Part shown: in pieces, positions 9,437 to 18,236 of the stretch
How the letters are laid out: each line of letters begins with the position of its first letter
Numbering within the stretch: the stretch's first letter is position 1
From: Peribacillus saganii
GTDB taxonomy: Bacteria; Bacillota; Bacilli; Bacillales; DSM-1321
DNA: 64,000 nucleotides
NCBI RefSeq assembly: GCF_003429095.1
Contig: NZ_QVTE01000003.1
Span: forward strand, 1 to 64,000
Direction: 5' to 3'
Notes under the pieces: model-generated
Database searches by the model: none
Told to the model about the DNA's origin: nothing
Seen by the model: the letters and a program-made list of their open reading frames with translations, nothing else
Program-made: the position numbers and the translations under genes

Positions 9437-10699
9437 TTACTGTATATATTTTCTTGGATCAGCAATTTTGCCTTCAATGGCCGTGGCAGCCACAGTTGCG
9501 GGTGAGCCTATGTATATCTCTCCCAAAGGGCTTCCCATGCGACCTTTAAAATTCCGATTTGAGGAAGACATGACAACTTCACCAGCACCAATTACTCCAC
9601 TAGTGAACCCGCCGCATGCCCCACATGAAGGCATGTTTACAATACAGCCTGCCTCAGTTAGCACGTCTAGGATGCCCTCTTTATTCGCTTGCATCCAGAT
9701 CGCTTGTGATGCAGGAACTACTAAACATCGAATGTTCTTTGAAATTTTGCGCCCTTTTAGAATCTCTGCTGCTACACGTAGGTCACTAATACGTCCATTT
9801 GTACATGAACCTAAATAAACCTGATCTACGTATGTACCTTCGACAGCCGACACAGGATGCACGTTATCAATTTCGTGTGGACATGCTACCTGTGGTTCCA
9901 GCTCCGATGCATTATAGGCAAACTCACGAAGATATCGGGCGTCATGATCACTGTTTATTCTCTCAGTGTTTTCAATGCCCTTTGTTTTTAAAAATCCTTC
10001 GATCACATCGTCGGGTTCAATAATCCCAGTTTTTGCTCCGGCTTCGACTGCCATATTAGACAATACCAATCTTTCATCTAAGGACATTCCACGAATAGCG
10101 CTGCCTGCGAATTCTAATACTTGATAAGTCGCTCCTGCATGGCCAATATCCCCGATAGTCTTTAATATTATGTCTTTTGAATATATACCACTTGGAATTG
10201 TTCCTTCCCAATTTACCTTAATGGTCTCAGGAACTTTAAGCCATGTCTCCCCTGTAAGAAGCACTCCTATCATTTCTGTAGAGCCGATGCCCGTAGCAAA
10301 TGCACCTAAACCTCCAGCCATGCATGTATGGGAATCCGTTCCAAGAATCAGTCTTCCTGGGCGAACATGGCCGTGTTCTACAATCACTTGATGACATGGC
10401 CCTTCAAATTCATAATAATATGGCAGTTCAAACTCTTTGGCCCAGTCTCGCGTATATTTAAGAATATCCGCTTGGTAAACAGTAGCCGGAGGTGTGCAGT
10501 GATCTGACACTACAACTACTTTCTCACGGTCAAAAAGCTTACCGCCTAATTTTCTAAAACCTTTATCAATTAAGCGCGGACCTAATAGGTCATGCATCAT
10601 TGCTATATCCACATTTACCCAGACTATTTCTCCTGGCCTGACTTCCTTCTTTCCAGCAGCCCTCGCCAATGTCTTTTCTGCTATTGTCATCCCCACCAC
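9437..10699 (-). CDS. LeuC-like dehydratase large subunit (4Fe-4S hydro-lyase)
   Basis: A 420-residue aconitase-superfamily large subunit. Iron-sulfur cysteines are visible in YLGSCTNGR and in PSCGACGGF; also present is GTDSHTCMAGGLGAFATGIG. The length of about 420 matches the archaeal-type LeuC/HacA and the dimethylmaleate hydratase large subunit, shorter than canonical bacterial LeuC (~470). The GTG start is supported by GAGG 8 bases before it, though an ATG three codons in is possible. With its small subunit it should add or remove water on a 2-substituted malate/maleate; citraconate hydratase (giving R-citramalate) or dimethylmaleate hydratase are the best fitting known activities. Confidence 0.9.
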   Translation of the reverse strand: MVGMTIAEKTLARAAGKKEVRPGEIVWVNVDIAMMHDLLGPRLIDKGFRKLGGKLFDREKVVVVSDHCTPPATVYQADILKYTRDWAKEFELPYYYEFEGPCHQVIVEHGHVRPGRLILGTDSHTCMAGGLGAFATGIGSTEMIGVLLTGETWLKVPETIKVNWEGTIPSGIYSKDIILKTIGDIGHAGATYQVLEFAGSAIRGMSLDERLVLSNMAVEAGAKTGIIEPDDVIEGFLKTKGIENTERINSDHDARYLREFAYNASELEPQVACPHEIDNVHPVSAVEGTYVDQVYLGSCTNGRISDLRVAAEILKGRKISKNIRCLVVPASQAIWMQANKEGILDVLTEAGCIVNMPSCGACGGFTSGVIGAGEVVMSSSNRNFKGRMGSPLGEIYIGSPATVAATAIEGKIADPRKYIQ

Positions 10700-10737
10700 A
10701 TGATCATCCTCTCCATGACAGAATCAATCAAAGTATT

Positions 10738-10747
10738 CAGTTAACTG
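10738..10747. promoter_or_regulatory. Candidate GntR operator (CAGTTAACTG)
   Basis: A perfect 10-bp palindrome 38 bases upstream of the LeuC-like start, in the only sizeable gap of the catabolic half of the cluster. The wider sequence GTATTCAGTTAACTGT resembles the site at 17509-17528 upstream of GntR copy 2. Role as operator is inference. Confidence 0.35.
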
Positions 10748-10771
10748 TCGACGAATAACTAGTAAAAAAAT

Positions 10772-11995
10772 TTAATTACTAGAAAGGGCAGTCTTTTGTA
10801 ACACTCCTTTTTGACATAAATTTTCAATTTCTTTATTTGTCATTTTAAGAGTGTTACTTAAAATTTCTTTTGTATGCTCTCCGAGTTTAGGACCTACCCA
10901 ATCGATTTCACCAGGTGTTTCACTCAATTTCGGGATAATTCCAGGTACCTTTAAGGTTCCAATGCCTTCAACTTGTACTTCCCGAATCATTCCTCTAGCT
11001 TGATAGTGAGGATCATTGACAATGTCTTCAATAGAATAAATGGAGCCTGCCGGCACATTTGCCTGATCTAACGTTTGTAACACTTCATCAATCGAATGTT
11101 CTTTTGTCCACTGCTCAATTAATTGATCCAAAAACTCTGCGTGTTCTGAACGGCTTGCATTATTTTCGAAACGGGAGTCATCTGCATACTCAGGATACCC
11201 AATAGCCTCCATCAAACGTTTAAAAATGCCATCTCCATTTCCTCCAATAACTACGTATTTACCGTCGCTACATACGTAAGAGTTAGAAGGAGTAATTCCA
11301 GGTAAGATACTTCCAGTTCTTTCACGAATAATACCGGCCCTGTCAAACTCTGGAAGCATACTCTCCATTAAGCTGAAAATCGATTCATATAACGCTACAT
11401 CAACATACTGTCCCTGCCCTGTCCCTTTTACATCTCGATGATAAACAGCCATCATTGAGCCTATAACAGCATATAAGGCGGAAATTGAGTCTCCAATGCT
11501 AATACCAACTCTTGTTGGAGGAAGATCTGGGTAACCAGTTAAATAGCGTAATCCCCCCATAGCTTCACCTATAGATCCAAAACCTGCCTTATCCCGGTAT
11601 GGTCCGTCCTGTCCATAGCCAGTTACCCTAACCATAATAAGCCTAGGATTGATTTTCTTGAGCTGTTCATAACCTAGTCCCCATCTTTCTAGTGTGCCTG
11701 GACGAAAATTTTCTATTATAATATCAACCTCCATCGCTAGCTTTTTGACGATATCCTGGCCTTCAGTTTGACGCAGATCGAGAGCAATAGATTTTTTATT
11801 GCGTGATTGGACATACCACCAAAGACTGGTTCCATCCTCAACCACCCGCCAATTTCGAAGCGGGTCACCATCTTTTGGATTTTCAACCTTAATAACTTCT
11901 GCTCCGAAGTCAGCAAATAGTCTTCCGGCAAATGGACCGGCAATCAACTGGCCCATTTCTAAAACTTTTAACCCCTTTAAAGCATTCTCTGCCAT
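10772..11995 (-). CDS. CaiB/BaiF class III CoA-transferase
   Basis: A 407-residue family III acyl-CoA transferase. The catalytic aspartate is Asp169 in VGISIGDSISALYA, the same position as in formyl-CoA transferase; the N terminus LKVLEMGQLIAGPFAG and NFRPGTLERWGLGYE are family signatures. It should move CoA from a donor such as succinyl-CoA to a carboxylate. In the Chloroflexus 3-hydroxypropionate cycle an enzyme of this family is succinyl-CoA:D-citramalate CoA-transferase and is partnered with an HMGL-type lyase, the same pairing as here. Itaconate CoA-transferases are also class III. The donor and acceptor cannot be told from sequence. Confidence 0.92.
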   Translation of the reverse strand: MAENALKGLKVLEMGQLIAGPFAGRLFADFGAEVIKVENPKDGDPLRNWRVVEDGTSLWWYVQSRNKKSIALDLRQTEGQDIVKKLAMEVDIIIENFRPGTLERWGLGYEQLKKINPRLIMVRVTGYGQDGPYRDKAGFGSIGEAMGGLRYLTGYPDLPPTRVGISIGDSISALYAVIGSMMAVYHRDVKGTGQGQYVDVALYESIFSLMESMLPEFDRAGIIRERTGSILPGITPSNSYVCSDGKYVVIGGNGDGIFKRLMEAIGYPEYADDSRFENNASRSEHAEFLDQLIEQWTKEHSIDEVLQTLDQANVPAGSIYSIEDIVNDPHYQARGMIREVQVEGIGTLKVPGIIPKLSETPGEIDWVGPKLGEHTKEILSNTLKMTNKEIENLCQKGVLQKTALSSN

Positions 11996-12034
11996 GTTAA
12001 ATCACCCTTTCTTATGTTAAACAAGTAACATCAG

Positions 12035-13351
12035 CTAGCTAATAGATCCCGGTAGCCATAAAACAATGGAAGGGAAAATCAAAATCAAAATAACTACTGA
12101 AAGTTCTAATAAAACAAACGGAATGGCACTTTTATAAATATCAACCATAGGTACATCCGGTCTGACACCCTTCATTACAAATAAAAGCATTCCTACTGGA
12201 GGTGTAATGTTTCCAAGGTCCAAACAAATCAGCATCATGATCCCAAACCATATTAAATTTACGTCTAAACTGGTCAAGATTGGTACAAACAAAGGAAGGG
12301 TAATCATCATCACGGAAATTGGTTCTACGAAAAATCCTAATAAAAAGACAATTAGTAAAAATATAATTACCACCATTAATGTGTTAAGACCTATGTTTGA
12401 TATAAAATCGACCATATCTCTGCTTGCCCCGGAGAAGGAAAGAAGCTGACCAAAACCAACAGATGTAGCAACGATTAATAAAATCATTCCACTAATTTTC
12501 AGAGTGCCTGTTATTGATTTTTCTATTACCTTGTAATTTAATTTCTTTTTTAGAGCTACAATTATTAGAGCTGCCAGTGTCCCTACTGCTGCAGCTTCTG
12601 TAGGTGTTGCAATTCCTAAAAGAATAAAGCCGATTACGCAGAAGATGATGATAAACAATGGAGCAATGTCAAAAACAAAAGATTTAATCATGTCTTTCCA
12701 AATTATTTTTTCTTCTTTTATTTCTTTTGGTGCTAACGATGGATTGATCAAACAAGCAATGATTATATAACCTATAAATAAAGATGCCATTAAAATGCCT
12801 GGAATTACTCCGCCTATTAATAAAGGACCTACTGCTATTGAGGCAATTCCACCCATGAGAACTATCATTGCACTTGGAGGTATTATCATAGCCAAACTTC
12901 CAGCAGCCATAATTGGACCAATACTCATCGTTGTATGGTAGCCTTTATTTTTCATCTCCGGAGCCAAGATTGAACCTAGCATAGAAGTGTTTGCTATACT
13001 GGAACCGCTAAGTGCGGCAAACATCGTACCACTTGCAATAGATAGTACACTCAACCGGCCTGGCAATTTACCTAGTAATTTGTTAATTACATTTAACGTT
13101 GTTAAAGCGACTCCTGAGTAAAATAGTAACTCACCCATCAATACAAATAGTGGAATAGGTGTCAAAGAAAAATTAGTAACGGCACTGTACATACTTTTGA
13201 CTAACTGCGCTAACCCGATTTCAAAACCAATAACTGATGAAATAATGATAATGTTGGTTACTAGAAAAGCAAAAACGACAGGAATCCCTGCAAACATAAG
13301 AATTAGAAAAATTCCGAAAAAAAGCGATACAATTAGCCACCATTCCATCAT
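12035..13351 (-). CDS. dctM: TRAP transporter large permease (DctM)
   Basis: A 438-residue, very hydrophobic DctM/TRAP large membrane subunit with about 12 membrane segments. Family motifs include LSGSSIANTSMLGSI and PTEAAAVGTLAALI. It forms the membrane channel with DctQ and is driven by the sodium or proton gradient. Its start overlaps the DctQ stop by 4 bases (ATGA). It serves import of an organic acid for the downstream enzymes. Confidence 0.93.
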   Translation of the reverse strand: MMEWWLIVSLFFGIFLILMFAGIPVVFAFLVTNIIIISSVIGFEIGLAQLVKSMYSAVTNFSLTPIPLFVLMGELLFYSGVALTTLNVINKLLGKLPGRLSVLSIASGTMFAALSGSSIANTSMLGSILAPEMKNKGYHTTMSIGPIMAAGSLAMIIPPSAMIVLMGGIASIAVGPLLIGGVIPGILMASLFIGYIIIACLINPSLAPKEIKEEKIIWKDMIKSFVFDIAPLFIIIFCVIGFILLGIATPTEAAAVGTLAALIIVALKKKLNYKVIEKSITGTLKISGMILLIVATSVGFGQLLSFSGASRDMVDFISNIGLNTLMVVIIFLLIVFLLGFFVEPISVMMITLPLFVPILTSLDVNLIWFGIMMLICLDLGNITPPVGMLLFVMKGVRPDVPMVDIYKSAIPFVLLELSVVILILIFPSIVLWLPGSIS

Positions 13352-13911
13352 TTAATCCCCCTTTTCACTGGAGTCTCTGTAAGCTTGTTTTGCGGTAATT
13401 CTATAACATTTTTTCCTGACATCTCTTCTATTGTACCGATTAAGATTGATATATAGCGTAAAGCCATGACCAGGCTGCCAAGGAAGATTGGAGCAATTAC
13501 AATAAAATGAGGCATATCAATAATTTTTAATAGTACAATATCTCTTTGAAAATAGTTTATCGTTATATTAAAACTAAACCACGCTAGCAGTGAACATGCG
13601 ATAGCACCTACCACAGCAGCAATAATTAGCGCGTACATTTGAACTGACTTGTTAAGTTTACTTACAAAAATCTCCAGCTTTACATGACCATCATTTTTTA
13701 GGATCCATGATGCTGTAAAAAAAGTAATAAAAACCATCATATACTCGCTTATTTCAACAGACCAGGCAAAAGGATTATTAAATAGAAAACGGCCGAATAC
13801 ACTTAAACATATGATCGCTACCATTGCAATTAATAATATAGAAGCAATAATGATGAAGACTTTTTCAATCCAGCCTATCGTTTTATCTAAATAAATCTTT
13901 AAACTTTTCAT
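13348..13911 (-). CDS. dctQ: TRAP transporter small permease (DctQ)
   Basis: A 187-residue DctQ-type subunit with four membrane segments and the family motif FGRFLFNNPFAWSVEISEY in the second helix region. It overlaps dctM by 4 bases. The hairpin just upstream (13940-13969) separates it from the more highly needed binding-protein gene. Confidence 0.9.
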   Translation of the reverse strand: MKSLKIYLDKTIGWIEKVFIIIASILLIAMVAIICLSVFGRFLFNNPFAWSVEISEYMMVFITFFTASWILKNDGHVKLEIFVSKLNKSVQMYALIIAAVVGAIACSLLAWFSFNITINYFQRDIVLLKIIDMPHFIVIAPIFLGSLVMALRYISILIGTIEEMSGKNVIELPQNKLTETPVKRGIK

Positions 13912-13939
13912 TTCTTACCCCCCTGAAGTCTTGATTAAG

Positions 13940-13971
13940 AAGGAATCCGATCATACGATTGGATTCCTTTT
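13940..13971 (-). terminator. Intercistronic hairpin between dctP and dctQ
   Basis: AAGGAATCC / GGATTCCTT stem (9 bp plus a possible extension) lies between the binding-protein gene and the permease genes. On the minus strand no U-run follows, so it probably acts as an mRNA-stabilising or partial-termination element that raises binding-protein levels over the permeases, a common arrangement; this is inference. Confidence 0.6.
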
Positions 13972-13978
13972 GTTAGCT

Positions 13979-14986
13979 TTACTTTCTAAATAGTTCTGAC
14001 AATTCCTTAGATTGATCAGGTATTTTTTCCTCAATAAATTTCCATCCAGCTCCATAAGCTACTTTCAAGAATTCCTCACCTAAATCCACTGTCTGGACTC
14101 CAGCTTCCTTTAATTTCGGTTCTTCTTTGTCTATAAACTCTTGTGTAACATTGACCATCTCTTTCTCAACTTCCCTTTGTGTATCCATAATGATTTTTTG
14201 GATATCTTCTGGGAGCGAATTCCATTTGTCTAAGTTTACGATTGTTACAACATCCATTCGGTAAAAGTTTGGAGCCATTTTATATTTTGCTGTATCTTGA
14301 ACACCAAGATCACTAATACCTACCGCTGTCCAGCCAAATCCGTCGATTACACCTTTGTCAAGTGATTCAAATATATCTCCGCCAGGCATTGAGATTAATT
14401 CTGCACCCAAGGCTTTATACATTGGTGCATAAGTAGGTGTTCCTCGCATTCTCAATCCTTTAAAATCTTCTAGACTTTGGACTTTTTCTTTTGTATATAA
14501 GCCAAAACCTACTTCAGCACCACGTCCTAAGAGTTGAACATTAAGTTTTTGGTTATGGATCTTATTTAAATGGTCAATTGCTCCATTTTTTAATTCTTCT
14601 TCTGTTGTTAACTCAGAATAGCTTAAAGCCAGCCCTTCAGGTACGGCGGAAGCGTAGTATGCGGCTGGAGTTACACCAATATCTACTACACCGCTGCCAA
14701 CTGCTTCTCCTAATTCCGCAGAAGGAATGGTTTCAGGTCCGCCTTTATATTCAAACTTAATACGCCCATTAGAATTTTTCTCAATTTTTTCAGCAAAAAC
14801 AAAGAATGCTTGTGATAGCAGATCATTATTAGGGAGTGCAGTCACTCCACTTAAAATATACGTTTCCTCCTCATTTTTCTTCTCTTCACTTGAACTTTTG
14901 CTTGAACCTGAACAGGCTGTTAACAGTATCATAAGAAGTGTTAACCCAATTACTCCTAATCTTTTCTTTAATTTAAAAATTCCCAT
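13979..14986 (-). CDS. dctP: TRAP substrate-binding lipoprotein (DctP), copy 1
   Basis: A 335-residue extracytoplasmic solute receptor. The signal peptide ends in a lipobox (LLTACSG), so it should be a membrane-anchored lipoprotein, as expected in a Gram-positive. The DctP fold is shown by VQSLEDFKGLRMRG with the conserved arginine that salt-bridges a substrate carboxylate, and by DIFESLDKGVIDGFGW. It is a close paralogue of the protein at 15744-16748. Directly upstream of dctQM, it is the likely cognate receptor. Confidence 0.93.
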   Translation of the reverse strand: MGIFKLKKRLGVIGLTLLMILLTACSGSSKSSSEEKKNEEETYILSGVTALPNNDLLSQAFFVFAEKIEKNSNGRIKFEYKGGPETIPSAELGEAVGSGVVDIGVTPAAYYASAVPEGLALSYSELTTEEELKNGAIDHLNKIHNQKLNVQLLGRGAEVGFGLYTKEKVQSLEDFKGLRMRGTPTYAPMYKALGAELISMPGGDIFESLDKGVIDGFGWTAVGISDLGVQDTAKYKMAPNFYRMDVVTIVNLDKWNSLPEDIQKIIMDTQREVEKEMVNVTQEFIDKEEPKLKEAGVQTVDLGEEFLKVAYGAGWKFIEEKIPDQSKELSELFRK

Positions 14987-15006
14987 TCCCTATTTCTCCC
15001 TTTTCC

Positions 15007-15633
15007 TTAAATTTGATTTAAATAATTAACAGCAGCTTGAGTTGTGATCAATTCTGCATATTTGGCTTTCATATCAAACAAGTTGCTCCTATGAGGTTCT
15101 ATAGCTCTATCACATACAGCGTCTTCAATTACAAAAGGGATAAAACCATTTTGAATCGCGTCCACGACGCTCGCTCTAACACACCCACTTGTAGTCGTTC
15201 CTGTAACAAATAAAGTATCGATTCCAGAAGCAGTTAACAGTGATACAATGGGAGTACCTGCAAATGCTGAGGCATATTTTTTAACAATTACGACTTCATT
15301 CGGCTGCCGGTTAAGCCTCGGATCAATTTCCATCAATTTAGGGTTGGAATTCAATACTTTTAACCCTGGTGCTTTTTTAATCCATTGCCCTCCTTCTTTT
15401 TCATTTTCATAACCTATCGTGCAAAAGAAAATAGGGACACTTTTTTCCCTTGCTTTAGTTAAAATTGTTGCAGTTTTTTCAATTTCTACACTAAAATCAC
15501 CTGCAAGAGGTGATAGATTTGGATCTGTAAAACCTAGTTGAAAGTCAATAACAAGGATTCCAATTTTGTTACCTATTGGCAACTCTCCTGTGAATCCAGC
15601 ATGTTCATAAATAGCTTGAACTTCCTCTTTCAT
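15007..15633 (-). CDS. Isochorismatase-family amidohydrolase (maleamate amidase-like)
   Basis: A 208-residue cysteine hydrolase. The triad is visible as Asp30 (ILVIDFQLGF), Lys118/119 (VIVKKYASAF) and Cys151 (GTTTSGCVRASVVDA), with the preceding cis-peptide region. The C-terminal half, with CDRAIEPHRSNLFDMKAKY, resembles maleamate amidohydrolase (NicF) and N-carbamoylsarcosine amidase rather than isochorismatase. I chose the ATG at 15633 because GGAGAG lies 9 bases before it; the frame stays open for 29 more codons without a better site. Placement between two TRAP receptors suggests that an amide is imported and deamidated first. Confidence 0.85.
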   Translation of the reverse strand: MKEEVQAIYEHAGFTGELPIGNKIGILVIDFQLGFTDPNLSPLAGDFSVEIEKTATILTKAREKSVPIFFCTIGYENEKEGGQWIKKAPGLKVLNSNPKLMEIDPRLNRQPNEVVIVKKYASAFAGTPIVSLLTASGIDTLFVTGTTTSGCVRASVVDAIQNGFIPFVIEDAVCDRAIEPHRSNLFDMKAKYAELITTQAAVNYLNQI

Positions 15634-15743
15634 TGGATAATCTCTCCTTATTTTTCTTAAAACGTATTTATAAATAGTGAGGCAGATAATACAACAACAA
15701 TTTTTAATATGAATGTTCATCTATGACTGTCGTGTTCACCTAA

Positions 15744-16748
15744 TTATTTTCGGAAATACTTGATAAGGTCAGCGTTTTGTTCAGGCAGTTTCCTTTCAAT
15801 AAAATCCCAACCCGCTTCATTAGCAATATCAGGAAACTGTTCTCCTAGGTCGATTCTTTCAATGCCAGCCCCTTTCAGCTTTTCAGCATCCTCTGTTTTA
15901 AATTGATCCCTAACAGCAGGCAATTCCTTTTCAACCTCACGTTGGGTATCCATTATAATTTTCTTTATATCTTCAGGTAGAGAATTCCACTTATCAAGAT
16001 TCATAATAGTCACAACATCCACGTTCAGATAAAAGGGCTCCACATGATATTTAGCAAGATCTTGTAAACCAAGCTTAGTTATACCAGTCTCTATCCATCC
16101 AAAGCCATCAATAACTCCTTTATCCAGTGATTCAAATATGTCACCTGAAGGCAAAGTAATAAGATTAGCCCCTACTTTCTCAAATAATGGACCATAAGTA
16201 GGAGTACCTCTTAACCGCAAGCCTTTTAAATCATCAACACTGTCTATTTTTTCTTTTAGGAATAAACCAAATTTTGCACTCGTACCTCTTCCTAGCAGTT
16301 GGACATTAAGTTTATCGTTATGAATTTTATTTAGATAGTCGATTGAACCTCTCTCAAGTTCTTCTTCTATAGAAAGTTCGGAATAACTTAGTGCCAATCC
16401 CTCTGGGACAGTTGCTGCATAATAAGCTGCTGGGGTAACAGCAAAATCTACCACACCAGAACCAAGTGCTTCTCCTTGCTCCATGGGGGCGATAGTTTCT
16501 GGGCCTCCTTTATACTCTATTTTGATACGGCCATCTGAATTTTTTTCTATTTTTTCAGCAAAAACATGAAACGCAGATGCTAAATAATCATCGCTATTCA
16601 CCGGAGTAACACCTGTTAAAACAATTGTTTCTTCTTTCGTCTTAGAATTTGCTTTTTCTTCACCACCTGAGCAGGCGGTAGTAAATAACACTAATACGAA
16701 GACTGATAGGATTAAAGAAACTATCCTTACTATTCCATTAGGTGTCAT
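15744..16748 (-). CDS. dctP: TRAP substrate-binding lipoprotein (DctP), copy 2
   Basis: A 334-residue DctP receptor with a lipoprotein signal (FTTACSGG). It shares DIFESLDKGVIDGFGW, LALSYSELSIEEELERG and NKIHNDKLNVQLLGRG with copy 1 almost word for word, so the two arose by tandem duplication, with the amidase gene now between them. Substrate-loop positions differ (for example SAKFGLF against EVGFGLY), which suggests two related ligands feeding one DctQM pair. It directly follows the GntR gene. Confidence 0.92.
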   Translation of the reverse strand: MTPNGIVRIVSLILSVFVLVLFTTACSGGEEKANSKTKEETIVLTGVTPVNSDDYLASAFHVFAEKIEKNSDGRIKIEYKGGPETIAPMEQGEALGSGVVDFAVTPAAYYAATVPEGLALSYSELSIEEELERGSIDYLNKIHNDKLNVQLLGRGTSAKFGLFLKEKIDSVDDLKGLRLRGTPTYGPLFEKVGANLITLPSGDIFESLDKGVIDGFGWIETGITKLGLQDLAKYHVEPFYLNVDVVTIMNLDKWNSLPEDIKKIIMDTQREVEKELPAVRDQFKTEDAEKLKGAGIERIDLGEQFPDIANEAGWDFIERKLPEQNADLIKYFRK

Positions 16749-16784
16749 ACTAAAATCTCCTTTATCAATGACTTTGTAAGGCGT

Positions 16785-17480
16785 TTATTCAGTATGCTTT
16801 TTAATATTTTGCAGTTCAGCTTCTTTCTCTTTGTGCATTAAAAAATACTCTTTGAAATGATTCATATCATTATAAATGTGTAACTCCATTCTTTTTGCAG
16901 CTAAGGATGGTTCCCTTTCCTTAATAGCATCCAGAATTCCTCGGTGTTCGGATAAAAAGTAATGATCGCGATTATATTGATTAAAAATTGTATTTCTATA
17001 TAGAAATACAAGTGACCTAATATTGCTCATCAATAGTTGTAAACGCTTATTTTTACTGTATGAGACGATTGATTCATGGAAATATGTATTAAGTTTAATA
17101 ACTTCGGGCAAATTTTTTAGTTTTACTGCTTTTTCGGTCTCCAGTAAGGACTTATAAAGTTCATCCAATTGTTCTTTTGTCATATAATGGGTTGCCCAAT
17201 AAACTGAAACCGCTTCCAATCCAACACGCACTTGATATAGTTCTAATACGTCTTGAAGCGATGGAACATAAACTTCAATAATCCCTTCTGAATTTGTAAT
17301 AAGCCCCTCTTGTTCTAGCTTACGAAATGCTTCTCTAACAGGACCACGGCTTACTTTTAATTGACCGGCAATTCTACTATCTACTAATCTTTCTCCTGGT
17401 TTAATTTCTTCATGAAGGATGGAGTCACGTAATTTGATATAAATCTGTTCATAAAGCGGAATTTCTCGTTTAACTTGCAT
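16785..17480 (-). CDS. GntR-family regulator (FCD subfamily), copy 2
   Basis: A 231-residue FadR/FCD-type regulator, first gene of the TRAP/catabolic cluster. HTH motif VSRGPVREAFRKLEQEGLI is nearly the same as in copy 1; the FCD domain has TYFHESIVSYSKNKR and LSEHRGILDAI. The ATG at 17480 is the second of two overlapping ATGs after GGAGGG; the first is followed by a stop after three codons. It most likely autoregulates and controls the cluster. Confidence 0.9.
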   Translation of the reverse strand: MQVKREIPLYEQIYIKLRDSILHEEIKPGERLVDSRIAGQLKVSRGPVREAFRKLEQEGLITNSEGIIEVYVPSLQDVLELYQVRVGLEAVSVYWATHYMTKEQLDELYKSLLETEKAVKLKNLPEVIKLNTYFHESIVSYSKNKRLQLLMSNIRSLVFLYRNTIFNQYNRDHYFLSEHRGILDAIKEREPSLAAKRMELHIYNDMNHFKEYFLMHKEKEAELQNIKKHTE

Positions 17481-17508
17481 TCATTTTAAACCCTCCTTCC
17501 CGTTAACA

Positions 17509-17528
17509 GAATACTGTCAACTGAATAC
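17509..17528. promoter_or_regulatory. Candidate operator upstream of GntR copy 2
   Basis: GAATACTGTCAACTGAATAC is an imperfect dyad 30-48 bases before the GntR start. It shares AACTGAATAC with the minus strand at 10732-10744, where the same block flanks a perfect palindrome. FCD regulators usually bind short palindromes near their own promoter, so this is a reasonable candidate. Confidence 0.35.
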
Positions 17529-18236
17529 ACTAATTCTAAATTATATAAATAATTCAGTCAATAAATAATTTTCTGATATTTATAGACTAAGTACTGTGAA
17601 TTCAAACTTCTATTATATCTATCGCTGGAAAACCACTTGGTTGTAGTTTTCATAAGGGTTTCATAGGGGATTTTTAAAACCGTTTGGTAAACGAAATTAG
17701 ATTTTTTTTACTGCAGAAATAAATAAAAAACAGAAAACAGCTTAAAAAAATAATATTAGTTTAACAAGAAAATCACAAAAATTCTTTTTTAAACTAAAAT
17801 AAAATGTGTTCCCATTATGGGAGCTCATTAACATCTATCGACATTAAAATGATTGATTGTTGCTGTTCTAACAGCTTTATCAAATACAATGGTCCCTCTT
17901 ACATCCCATAATTACAAGATGCTGTATACTGTTTTCATTTAAATATACTTGTAAAGGTTTCCATTACAGTATTAAAGTTATTAACGATTTTTTCTTTCTA
18001 ACCCCTTATTCTTCCCTAGTACCTACTATTAATTCCTGTTGAGCATCAATTATCAGTAATGCTTGATTCAATTAATCTCATCCTCTAGCAGTCAGCGATT
18101 TTCTAATACCTGTTTGATTATTAGTTTATTCTTTTCTTTTAAATGGTCTAACAATAAACTTGCATTGATAAATCCAACATACTTCAATTGCGCAGTTAAT
18201 CAAAATGGAAATAAAGCATCTTAGGAGGAAAACACT
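17529..18236. other. AT-rich intergenic region
   Basis: About 700 bases between the cluster promoter and a decayed DUF2935 gene. It should hold the cluster promoter near 17530-17600. A small CCCATTATGGG hairpin lies at 17813-17823. No coding region is supported. Confidence 0.5.

Noticed and set aside
8924-10699. Leucine biosynthesis leuCD
   Set aside because: No leuA, leuB or ilv genes nearby, short subunit types, and a catabolic/transport context.
10738-10747. Reading the palindrome as a promoter element
   Set aside because: No matching minus-10/minus-35 pair was found beside it; kept only as a candidate operator.
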